Part shown: positions 1 to 7,337 of the stretch, piece by piece
Numbering within the stretch: the first letter of the stretch is position 1
How the letters are laid out: each line of letters opens with the position of its first letter
Origin: Phycisphaerales bacterium UBA3158
Lineage (GTDB): Bacteria; Planctomycetota; Phycisphaerae; Phycisphaerales; SM1A02
NCBI GenBank assembly: GCA_002364555.1
Contig: DEYM01000054.1
Span: 39,438-75,470, forward strand
DNA length: 36,033 bases
Direction of reading: 5' to 3'
Translations under genes and position numbers: made by a program
Notes under the pieces: generated by a model
The model's database searches: none
Seen by the model: only the letters and a program-made list of their open reading frames with translations
What the model was told of the DNA's origin: nothing

Positions 1-44
1 GCGCCCAGCCAGAACAGATTCACGATGAGAAGCAGCAGTTTCAT
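1..44 (-). CDS. N-terminus of an exported protein (partial, runs off left edge)
   Basis: Only the first 14 codons are visible: an ATG at 42-44 followed by a Lys and an unbroken hydrophobic stretch (MKLLLLIVNLFWLG), which reads as the start of a signal peptide or a first membrane helix. The ATG overlaps the TGA stop of the TIM-barrel gene by four bases (ATGA), an arrangement typical of translational coupling, so the two genes are probably co-transcribed. Function cannot be told from this fragment. Confidence 0.6.
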   Translation of the reverse strand, partial: MKLLLLIVNLFWLG

Positions 45-877
45 GGAGTCTCCACATCGACATGCTCACGTAGCAGATCGACTGCCGTCCGGATGTCCTC
101 GACCCGACTGGAACCGGATTCACGCTCGATGATGGCCTCGACATCCTGATCCAACGATTGAACCACGGACAGGAAACGAGGCCAATCGACCTGCCCCTCG
201 CCGACGACCATCTCGGTGCCCCATTCGCCAGAGACATCAGATGCCGTCGCATCCTTGATGTGGATCTGGAAGATGTGTTCCCTGAGCACCTCGACGGCTT
301 CGACCGGATCACCCATCCCGTAGAGAATCATGTTGGCTGGATCGAAATTCACACCGACACTCGCATGATCGATCTCATCGAGCACCTCCAGCAACGTCGC
401 CGCCGATTCCTGGCCTGTCTCGAATCCAAGGCGACAACCCTGAGCCGAGAAGATGGAGCCGAGCAAACGAAGACGCGACACCATCGATGCCCGCTCTTGA
501 TCCTCCCGATCATGCGGAAGAAAACCGGCATGGAGCGTCACCAGTTCAATACCGGAAGTACCAGCGAGTACCGCCATGGCGCGAGCCATGGCTTCGTTGG
601 CGGGCCAGATGGCGGATGGTCGAATTCCACCCGTTCTGGCAATTGATTCCAGGGAGCTGTAGTCCTCCCCGACCGGGGCCATCATGCCGCTTGCTATTGA
701 AATACCCGCCTCGGACAGGATTGGTATCACGTTTCCCCATCGATCCCGGTCACTGACAGCCGGTGACATCGCTATTTGGGTGTGATCGAGACCGGTAAGT
801 TCAAGCCTTTTGACCAGATCCTCAGGGGAATCGGGCTGCAGGCTCCAAGAACAGACGCCCAGAGCTGATATTGGCAT
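41..877 (-). CDS. Sugar phosphate isomerase/epimerase-type TIM-barrel protein
   Basis: A 278-residue protein of the xylose isomerase-like TIM-barrel / AP endonuclease 2 superfamily. Family members isomerise or epimerise sugars and polyols using a divalent metal; the substrate cannot be named here. Candidate metal and catalytic residues lie where the fold expects them at strand ends: GFETG (Glu153), NFDPAN (Asp179), HIKDA (His206, Asp209), the GEGQVDW loop (about 226-232) and IERE (Glu251). No signal peptide, so probably cytoplasmic. A strong Shine-Dalgarno (GGAGG) sits 6 nt before the ATG and fixes the start. Its stop overlaps the start of the next minus-strand gene. Planctomycetes carry many paralogues of this family, often near secreted carbohydrate enzymes, but no such partner is visible here. 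Confidence 0.85.
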   Translation of the reverse strand: MPISALGVCSWSLQPDSPEDLVKRLELTGLDHTQIAMSPAVSDRDRWGNVIPILSEAGISIASGMMAPVGEDYSSLESIARTGGIRPSAIWPANEAMARAMAVLAGTSGIELVTLHAGFLPHDREDQERASMVSRLRLLGSIFSAQGCRLGFETGQESAATLLEVLDEIDHASVGVNFDPANMILYGMGDPVEAVEVLREHIFQIHIKDATASDVSGEWGTEMVVGEGQVDWPRFLSVVQSLDQDVEAIIERESGSSRVEDIRTAVDLLREHVDVETP

Positions 878-883
878 TTCATG

Positions 884-888
884 CCTCC
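884..888 (-). promoter_or_regulatory. Shine-Dalgarno of the TIM-barrel gene
   Basis: On the minus strand this reads GGAGG, six nucleotides before the ATG at 877. It fixes that start. It also argues against the plus-strand hotdog gene beginning as far upstream as 881, since that would place a divergent start on top of it. Confidence 0.7.
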
Positions 889-979
889 AATTGCGCGAAA
901 GGTGGATTCCCTCCGGGCCATCAAGAGCGTAGGATGCTTACCCGACGACCTGACGTCAATGCCGGATACCAGACAAATC

Positions 980-1567
980 ATGTCAAATCAAAAACCTGCC
1001 ATGACATCCTCAGCTGCCACGCTTCCTGCCCCGAAGAGGTCTCTGTACAACCGCCTCGATGATTTCATCAGTCGGCTCAGTACGAAGAACAACTTCTGGC
1101 ACCGTATCTGCTCGCTGATCTGGCTTCCCTTCGCCTGGCGATCCGGGATCACCATGAGACAGGTGGGTACGGATCGATTCACCGCGATTCTGCCCTTCAA
1201 GCGGGTCAACAGGAACTGGTACAACGCGATGGCCGGAGCCGCCCTGCTGGGCAACTCCGAAGTGGCCGCTGGAATGTTCGTGTTCAGCGAATGCGGGACC
1301 AACTACGCAGTCGTCTGCAAGGATATGCACTACAGGTTCCTGAGGCCCTGTCTGGGACCAGCCGTCTACGGCATCAATGATGGCGAGAACGCCTCACGCA
1401 GAATCCGTGAACTCATCGCCAAGGGCGGCGAGTTCAACATCGATCTGCAGATGGATGTGTCCCAGATCATCAAGGACAAGGGACGTCAGATGCGGGTCGG
1501 ACGTTGCAATCTGACGTTCCACTGCACGCCCAAATCGATGTTCAGGCAACGTAAACGTCGAGCGTGA
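980..1567 (+). CDS. DUF4442-like hotdog-fold (thioesterase-like) protein
   Basis: About 195 residues. The central part resembles DUF4442 / PaaI-type hotdog proteins: a Trp-rich N-terminal helix region, then a long helix segment RNWYNAMAGAALLGNSEVAAG with the small-residue pattern of the hotdog helix, then beta-strand segments (YAVVCKDMHYRFLRP). Related proteins are acyl-CoA/ACP thioesterases or acyl-binding proteins; catalysis is not demonstrated for the DUF4442 group. The frame is open from 881, but starting there would abut the divergent gene and cover its ribosome site. ATGs at 959, 980 and 1001 are all possible; 980 is a compromise and none has a strong Shine-Dalgarno. The stop overlaps the GTG start of the following membrane-protein gene (GTGA), so the two are probably translationally coupled. 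Confidence 0.7.
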   Translation: MSNQKPAMTSSAATLPAPKRSLYNRLDDFISRLSTKNNFWHRICSLIWLPFAWRSGITMRQVGTDRFTAILPFKRVNRNWYNAMAGAALLGNSEVAAGMFVFSECGTNYAVVCKDMHYRFLRPCLGPAVYGINDGENASRRIRELIAKGGEFNIDLQMDVSQIIKDKGRQMRVGRCNLTFHCTPKSMFRQRKRRA

Positions 1568-2730
1568 ATACCCCGTCTTCTCAGCCGATGACGACTCCAC
1601 TTCGCACCGTCGCCTCAACAGCAGGCTGGGGTCTCTTCCTGACCTCGAGCTGGACCTGGTGCATCGGCATGTGGCTTCCACTGGTCCTGATGACCCAGTA
1701 CGGCTGGCCGGGCTTCTGGCTGTTTGCGATTCCAAACGTCCTTGGCTGTGCAGGCATGGGATATCTGATTCGATCTCGACGTCAGTCCGAGACTCTCGTG
1801 GCTCGACATCGTGGTCCGATGAGATGGTTCTCGGTCGCCACGATCGCCTACCAGCTGTTCTTCCTGGCCTTCATCTTCGGTGCCCGTGGCTGGATGCCCG
1901 GAGTGCTCGATGGAACGCTCCCGGGACTACTCGTCCCACTGTTGGCGTTCGCGATCGCTCTGGCGGCGAGCTGGCTGCCATGGAAGGCCTGGCCATGGTT
2001 GGGCTCGCTCGTCTTTCTGGCGACGATGGGTTCATGGGTAGCCACGGGAGATGGTTTCAGCGCAGCCATCGGCTCGTCGGGAACCGAACCGGAACTCGAA
2101 CTGTGGCCGCTGGCACCGATCATCATCCTGGGCTTCATCGCCTGCCCGTGGCTTGATCCGACCTTCCATAGAGCCCGACAGATGGCGCCGAGCCGGCATG
2201 CCTTCGGCGTGTTCGGCATCTGCTTCTTCGCCGTCCTGCTGTTCGTGGCGACCTACTTCCGTTTCTATTCGTTCGAAGCCAGGGATCTGGTTCTTCCATT
2301 CCTGTTCTATCAGGCGACCTTCACCGTCAGTGCGCATCTGCGGGAGATACGGCTCCTCGAGGCGAAGGATGGCTGGGGAAGCACGTCGCTGCTGTCGATC
2401 ATTTCACTGCTGGGCGTCGCCATCGGCTTCCTCATCTGGCTCACCTGCTGCTTCGACATCGCAAGAACCTGGCTGGACGACACCTATCTCCGATTTCTCG
2501 GGCTGTACGGACTGGTGTTCCCGGCGTGGATTCTGGCGTTCATGCTGGGCAATGCCAGACGCAACATCCTCACGATCAGCCTGCTGATCATCGGACTGCT
2601 CATCGCCATGCCCATGGCGGAGCTGGGCATGATCCACGACACGAGATGGTGGCTGCTGCCACCGGTGATCGTTGTCATGGCGACCGCCACGATCATCTCC
2701 GTCATCGGCGAAGACAGATCATCCGCCTGA
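1564..2730 (+). CDS. Polytopic inner-membrane protein of unknown function
   Basis: 388 residues with roughly 11 hydrophobic helices spread over the whole length, separated by short loops, including one Arg-rich cytosolic-looking loop (RSRRQ, about 70). The first helices (Trp/Gly-rich, ...YGWPGFWLFAIPN...) recall the opening of large secondary transporters such as the sodium:solute symporter group, but I see no diagnostic motif and do not assign a substrate. It starts with GTG overlapping the hotdog-gene stop; an in-frame ATG eight codons later (1588) is the alternative. It ends 33 nt from the convergent secA stop, with no clear terminator hairpin between them. Confidence 0.75.
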   Translation: MNTPSSQPMTTPLRTVASTAGWGLFLTSSWTWCIGMWLPLVLMTQYGWPGFWLFAIPNVLGCAGMGYLIRSRRQSETLVARHRGPMRWFSVATIAYQLFFLAFIFGARGWMPGVLDGTLPGLLVPLLAFAIALAASWLPWKAWPWLGSLVFLATMGSWVATGDGFSAAIGSSGTEPELELWPLAPIIILGFIACPWLDPTFHRARQMAPSRHAFGVFGICFFAVLLFVATYFRFYSFEARDLVLPFLFYQATFTVSAHLREIRLLEAKDGWGSTSLLSIISLLGVAIGFLIWLTCCFDIARTWLDDTYLRFLGLYGLVFPAWILAFMLGNARRNILTISLLIIGLLIAMPMAELGMIHDTRWWLLPPVIVVMATATIISVIGEDRSSA

Positions 2731-2763
2731 TCGCCGAGCACACCCCTGCTTGCCGAGACTTCC

Positions 2764-5700
2764 TCAGGCGGCCCCACAACACTTCTTGTATTTCTTGCCA
2801 CTACCACATGGACACGGCTCGTTGCGACCGACCGTCACCGGTGCCGCAGCAGGCTGCTTTCTCATCGGTCTCGATCCGGCCGACTGGGCGGCGGCGATAT
2901 CCGCCTGCTGTCGCTTCGTGCCAACAGCCGACACGGCGGCGGCGGCGGCAGCCACCGCTGATTCCGCTTCCGTTCGTTCTCGTGGCTGGGCCTGTGGCTG
3001 CTGCGGTTGTTGCGGTGGTTGCGGTGGTTGCTGGGCCTGGCCCTGCTCGGGCTGCTTGACCTGAGGCTGCAATCTCGCCTTGAAGATGAGATCAGTGACC
3101 TTGTCGCGAATCTCGCTGTACATCTCCTCGAACAGATTCGCACCCTCACGCTTGAATTCGATCCGGGGATCCCGCTGGGAGAAGCTGCGGTATCCGATCG
3201 ATTCACGAAGCTGATCCATGGAGTGAAGATGGTCCTTCCATGCCCCATCGACGATCTGCAGCAGCACCCAGCGTTCGAACTGGAGCATCTCGAGACGCAG
3301 GAGCGCATCGACCTTCGCACGAGCGGCCAAAGCCAGGTTCTCTTCGCCAAGCGTTCGTTCATCATCCGTCAGGGCGCTTCCAATATGCTCCCGACACCAC
3401 TGATCGAGTTCCTCCACGTCGTTGACCTCGGAGACCATGTTCCGGGCTCGCTGGTCACGACGATCGTCGTCCCACTTGTCCACTTCGAGCAGAAGGGCAT
3501 CTCGTATCTCGACTGGATTGGCCGACGGCAGCGTCTCCGGCGTCCACTCCAACTCGTATCGGAGTCTCGCCCAACGGCAGAACTGCTCCAGGGCCTTCGC
3601 CGGATCCTGCTGAAGCATGGCCGTCGTCATGTCCATCGCGAAATCGACCGGGTAGACACGTTCCCGTTCCGCATAGAGTTCGTGAGCTCGTTCAAGAATC
3701 ACTGATGCCGCCGGTTCGGGCTCGTCGACGCCATCGAATATCGAGGCGTCCCATTCGACTCCGAACTTCGAGGAGATCCACTTGGCCATTTCCTCCTTGG
3801 CATGCTCCGGCAGCAGGAAGGGATCGAGTGGCGACAGATCGGTCGATTCAACGAGCTCCTCGGCAGCGATGTTCATGACCCGGGAGATCTGGGCCTTGTT
3901 CATGTCCCGAATGTCGGAGACCTTCAACCCAGCCTTGAAATGAGAATTCGCCCAGTCGACGAGGCCTTGATAATCATCGCCATGCTCATCGCGTTCGACC
4001 ATCTTCCCCTTGCCCAGATCGATGTCGTGGGAGAGGAATTCGGGAAGCGTGATGTCGATGATCGTTCCCGCCTCTTCGCGAGCCTCCCGCTGGACGAGCC
4101 GGTGCAGATCGCTGCGGTCCTTGCCTTTGAGCCGATCCGCATCTATCTCCACCCCGAGATGCTCACGGATCCATTCGCACATGCACAGGGATGGATAGCG
4201 TTCATCGAGAAAGCGATAGGCCGCATCGTTGATCGAGTTCTCGAGATGCTCGAAGATGAGCTCCTTGATGCCACGACCCTCCAGAACGTCCTGACGCATT
4301 CCGTAGAAGGAATGCCTCTGGAGATCCATCACCTCGTCGTATTCGAGAATGTTCTTCCTGATGAGGAAGTTGCGTTCCTCGACCTTTCGCTGAGCCTTGC
4401 CCACGGCCTTGGAGAGCATCGGATGCTCGATGGCATCCCCCTCCTTCATTCCCAGCTTGCTGAGGATCTTCAGCGTGGTGGGACCGGCGAACATCTTCAT
4501 CAGATCATCCTCCAGACTCAGGAAGAAACGCGTGGAACCACGGTCTCCCTGACGACCGGAACGACCACGAAGCTGATTGTCGATTCGACGGGAATCATGA
4601 CGCTCGGTGGCGATCACATGGAGTCCACCCAACGACTCGGTCGTCTTGAACTGCTCGATGCGATGCATCACACAGCCTCCGGATTCGTCCAGAGCCTCCA
4701 TGAGATCCGCTTCCGAGAGCTTGTTCACCTTGTTGGATTTGCCCCAGCAATGCTTCGTGTACCAGGACTCGAGCAGTTTGCGATGGACGTCCTCGTCACT
4801 CATCGATTCGACATCGGCCTTGCGGCACTCCAACTCGGCAGGTGCCACATGACGGTAGACACGATTGCGTATCTCCTCCATTGACATCTCGGACGTGACG
4901 TCGCGTGGACAGATACCGCGACGTTTCCAATGGTTGATCAGATCGTCGAGCGTGATGGGCTGAAGCTTGATGTCGGTTCCACGACCCGCCATGTTGGTCG
5001 CGATCATGACGGCGCCCAGCTGACCGGCACCCTTGATGATCTCGGATTCACGATCATGCTGTTCGGCGTTGAGCACCTCGTGCTCGATCTTCCATCTCGA
5101 TTTCAGTTCGTCGGAGAGCTCCTTGGATTTCTCGACACTGGTGGTTCCCACCAGAATCGGCCGCCCGACATCGTGGAACGTCTTGATCTCCTCCAGAATC
5201 GCGTTGTTCTTGTCCGGGGAGGTCAGGTACACGCGGTCGTCCCTGTCATACCTGATGACCGGGACATTGGTGGGTATGACCAGGACGTCCAGGCCGTAGA
5301 TCTCGTAGAACTCGGTCGCCTCGGTATCGGCCGTACCGGTCATTCCCGCAAGCTTGTCGTAGAGCTTGAAGAAGTTCTGGATCGTGATGGTGGCCATGGT
5401 CTGTGTCTCCTGCTTGATAGGAACACTTTCCTTGGCTTCAACCGCCTGATGCAGCCCATCGGACCATTGCCTGCCGACCATCTTTCGACCGGTGTTCTGG
5501 TCGACGATCACAACCGACATGTCGCCGTTGTCGGCAGGCGTCACGATGTAGTCGCGATCACGCTGGTAGACCGTATGCGCACGAATCGACTGCTCCATGA
5601 GGTGAGGCAGATCGATGTTCTCGCCGACGTAGAAGGATCCTAATCCGGCTTCCTTCTGGGCTTCGGCGATCCCCTCATGGGTGAGGGTCGCACGCTTCTT

Positions 5701-6900
5701 GTCCAGTTCGACTTCATAGAACTGCCTGAACTGGTCGCGAGCCTCTTCAAGCTGCGGCAACTCCGCCTTGCGACTGTCGAGGTCCGACTTGAGATGGGGA
5801 ATCTTGTCCTTGTCACGACTGTTTCGAATATCACCCTCGAGACCCGAGATCGACACGAGACACGACTGCACCTTGGTGTCGGCGGCATCCCACTTGACCT
5901 GCTTCTGCATGAGATGCTTGGCCAGTCGATCGGCCATTTCGTACCTGGGGGCATGTTCATGAGCCGGGCCGGAGATGATCAGGGGCGTCCTGGCCTCGTC
6001 GATGAGACTCGAATCCACCTCATCGACGATGGCGACCTGACGTTTTCGCTGAACCTGCTCGGCAACCGAAAGCTTCATGTTGTCTCGGAGATAGTCGAAA
6101 CCGAATTCCGCCGTTGTTCCATACACGACGTCGCAGAAGTAGATCGCCTTCTTGAGTTGCGGTGGCTGCATGTGCTGTGGATGGATCGCTCCGGCCGTGA
6201 GCCCCATCGCATGGAAGAAGGGGAAGGTCCAGTCACGGTCACGTTTCACGAGATAGTCGTTGACCGTGACGACATGGACCTGATTGCCTTCGATCACAGA
6301 CAGATAGCAGGCCAGCGGCGCCACGATGGTCTTGCCCTCACCAGTCTTCATCTCGGCGATCTGACCTTCGGAGAGAACGATGCCACCGATGATCTGGACG
6401 TCGAACGGCCTGGCCCTGAATGGAGGCTTGGAGACCGGATGCAGTTTCCTGACAGCCTCGTAGAGCGCTGGCGGGATGTCGACGAACTTCCACGAAGGTA
6501 CCGGTTCCGTGCAGCCGAGGAAGTCCCGGGACTTTGTCTCGGGCTCGGTGGCGTCAATGGTCGCCTTGACCTGGTCGTAGAGTGATCTAGAGGAATCATC
6601 CAGGACGGATGGATCGAATTCACCTGATGGATCGAAGATGTTGCGGATACCGACCGATCGATCCATGCCTTCACGGGCAACCGCGAAGATCTCCGGAATC
6701 ATCGCATTGACATCAGCGCCATCGGACACTCGATCCTTGAACTCCTGCGTCTTTGCGCGGAGTTCCGGATCGGTCAACTTGATCATGGCTGGTCCGAAAC
6801 TGGATACCTCGTCGACGATGCGGAGATATCGCTTGACGAGACGCTCGTTACGTGTACCGAAGACCTTCTTGGCTACACCTGAAACAATGGGAACACCCAT
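2764..6900 (-). CDS. secA: Preprotein translocase ATPase SecA, unusually long
   Basis: SecA is the ATP-driven motor that pushes unfolded proteins through SecYEG. Numbering from the chosen start (1378 residues): Walker A in EMKTGEGKT at about 183-191, DEAD-type box DEVD at 293-296 followed by the hallmark SSLIDEARTPLIISG, LAGMTGTA at about 517, ATNMAGRGTDIKL at about 634, DNQLRGRSGRQGD at about 774, the helical scaffold/wing region, and a C-terminal SEC-C zinc motif CPCGSGKKYKKCC. E. coli SecA has about 900 residues. The extra length lies in an N-terminal insert before the FDVQ..GG segment (about 80 residues), a charged helical insert after the DEAD box (about 340-410), about 100 residues between helicase motifs V and VI (about 647-745), an enlarged C-terminal helical region, and a Pro/Gln- and Ala-rich linker (about 1280-1330). 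The ATG at 6900 is preferred over 6912 because GAGGTG lies just before it. Confidence 0.96.
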   Translation of the reverse strand: MGVPIVSGVAKKVFGTRNERLVKRYLRIVDEVSSFGPAMIKLTDPELRAKTQEFKDRVSDGADVNAMIPEIFAVAREGMDRSVGIRNIFDPSGEFDPSVLDDSSRSLYDQVKATIDATEPETKSRDFLGCTEPVPSWKFVDIPPALYEAVRKLHPVSKPPFRARPFDVQIIGGIVLSEGQIAEMKTGEGKTIVAPLACYLSVIEGNQVHVVTVNDYLVKRDRDWTFPFFHAMGLTAGAIHPQHMQPPQLKKAIYFCDVVYGTTAEFGFDYLRDNMKLSVAEQVQRKRQVAIVDEVDSSLIDEARTPLIISGPAHEHAPRYEMADRLAKHLMQKQVKWDAADTKVQSCLVSISGLEGDIRNSRDKDKIPHLKSDLDSRKAELPQLEEARDQFRQFYEVELDKKRATLTHEGIAEAQKEAGLGSFYVGENIDLPHLMEQSIRAHTVYQRDRDYIVTPADNGDMSVVIVDQNTGRKMVGRQWSDGLHQAVEAKESVPIKQETQTMATITIQNFFKLYDKLAGMTGTADTEATEFYEIYGLDVLVIPTNVPVIRYDRDDRVYLTSPDKNNAILEEIKTFHDVGRPILVGTTSVEKSKELSDELKSRWKIEHEVLNAEQHDRESEIIKGAGQLGAVMIATNMAGRGTDIKLQPITLDDLINHWKRRGICPRDVTSEMSMEEIRNRVYRHVAPAELECRKADVESMSDEDVHRKLLESWYTKHCWGKSNKVNKLSEADLMEALDESGGCVMHRIEQFKTTESLGGLHVIATERHDSRRIDNQLRGRSGRQGDRGSTRFFLSLEDDLMKMFAGPTTLKILSKLGMKEGDAIEHPMLSKAVGKAQRKVEERNFLIRKNILEYDEVMDLQRHSFYGMRQDVLEGRGIKELIFEHLENSINDAAYRFLDERYPSLCMCEWIREHLGVEIDADRLKGKDRSDLHRLVQREAREEAGTIIDITLPEFLSHDIDLGKGKMVERDEHGDDYQGLVDWANSHFKAGLKVSDIRDMNKAQISRVMNIAAEELVESTDLSPLDPFLLPEHAKEEMAKWISSKFGVEWDASIFDGVDEPEPAASVILERAHELYAERERVYPVDFAMDMTTAMLQQDPAKALEQFCRWARLRYELEWTPETLPSANPVEIRDALLLEVDKWDDDRRDQRARNMVSEVNDVEELDQWCREHIGSALTDDERTLGEENLALAARAKVDALLRLEMLQFERWVLLQIVDGAWKDHLHSMDQLRESIGYRSFSQRDPRIEFKREGANLFEEMYSEIRDKVTDLIFKARLQPQVKQPEQGQAQQPPQPPQQPQQPQAQPRERTEAESAVAAAAAAVSAVGTKRQQADIAAAQSAGSRPMRKQPAAAPVTVGRNEPCPCGSGKKYKKCCGAA

Positions 6901-6904
6901 GGCC

Positions 6905-6910
6905 CACCTC
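6905..6910 (-). promoter_or_regulatory. Shine-Dalgarno deciding the secA start
   Basis: Minus-strand GAGGTG, four nucleotides before the ATG at 6900. The upstream in-frame ATG at 6912 would place this element inside the coding sequence, and the SecA N-terminal consensus also fits the downstream start (MGVPIVSGVAKKVFG). Confidence 0.65.
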
Positions 6911-6962
6911 ATAATTAACTTGGCTATGAAAACTTGTGAATGACGACGAACGCGAGACCTGA

Positions 6963-6980
6963 CGGCATCGATCGATGCCG
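6963..6980. repeat. 18-bp perfect palindrome upstream of secA
   Basis: CGGCATCGATCGATGCCG is its own reverse complement. It lies about 60 nt upstream of the secA start and 5 nt beyond the stop of the doubtful minus-strand ORF ending at 6986. It could be a protein-binding site in the secA promoter region or fold as a 7-bp stem with a GATC loop. There is no T-run after it, so it is a poor terminator. Confidence 0.4.
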
Positions 6981-6985
6981 GTGGA

Positions 6986-7312
6986 TCACGCTCGTGGTGG
7001 CGGCAGATTCAATCGCCGACTGCCCATTCGCTGACATTCGAGCCGGATCAGTTCCGGCTGGATGACGCGAACCACACCAACCTCAGGAGACTGGAGCTGC
7101 TCATGGCCACAACCGTTGATGGCTGGATGATGCGAGGACAAGGCCAGAACGGAAAGAACGCGGGGGCCCGCCACCGGTCTGACGATGGTCGAAGGTCCGA
7201 GAGTTCCCGCCGTCGCGATCAGCACCATGGCCAGCAATGCCAGCGGTATGCCCCCCACAGGACAAGGCCTGTTGGCGGCGATGGAACAAAATTCGACATT
7301 CGAACGACTCAT
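6986..7312 (-). CDS. Possible small membrane or exported protein (doubtful)
   Basis: An open frame of about 108 residues (ATG at 7312; another ATG at 7339) fills most of the 437-bp gap between secA and copA. It contains one hydrophobic stretch (GGIPLALLAMVLIATAGTLG) near the N-terminus that would serve as a signal peptide or single helix, and a Cys/His-containing segment (HPAINGCGHEQLQSPEV). Third codon positions are G/C-rich as in neighbouring genes, which favours coding. I do not recognise a family. Starting at 7312 it would be divergent from copA with 25 bp between the starts, leaving little room for two promoters. Alternatively the region is just a leader for secA and copA. Confidence 0.4.
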   Translation of the reverse strand: MSRSNVEFCSIAANRPCPVGGIPLALLAMVLIATAGTLGPSTIVRPVAGPRVLSVLALSSHHPAINGCGHEQLQSPEVGVVRVIQPELIRLECQRMGSRRLNLPPPRA

Positions 7313-7317
7313 GTGTC

Positions 7318-7328
7318 GTACAGTGTAC
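7318..7328. promoter_or_regulatory. Candidate operator upstream of copA (inverted repeat)
   Basis: GTACA-G-TGTAC is a perfect inverted repeat ending 9 nt before the copA ATG. It resembles, with one base less in the spacer, the TACAnnTGTA cop box bound by CopY-type repressors in Firmicutes. No repressor gene is in the window, so a role in copper control is conjecture. TACAGT inside it could equally be a weak -10 element. Confidence 0.3.
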
Positions 7329-7337
7329 CCCGTAGAC

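Noticed and set aside
3802..4884. A 360-codon plus-strand frame opposite secA (also frames at 3007-3705, 4930-5643 and 5677-6585).
   Set aside because: They mirror the secA codons in the antisense frame of a GC-rich gene, lack family resemblance and have no ribosome site; secA is unambiguous.
6911..6945. TTCACA ... AATTAT as a sigma-70 promoter for secA.
   Set aside because: The -10 would lie directly against the Shine-Dalgarno, leaving no room for a transcript start upstream of it.
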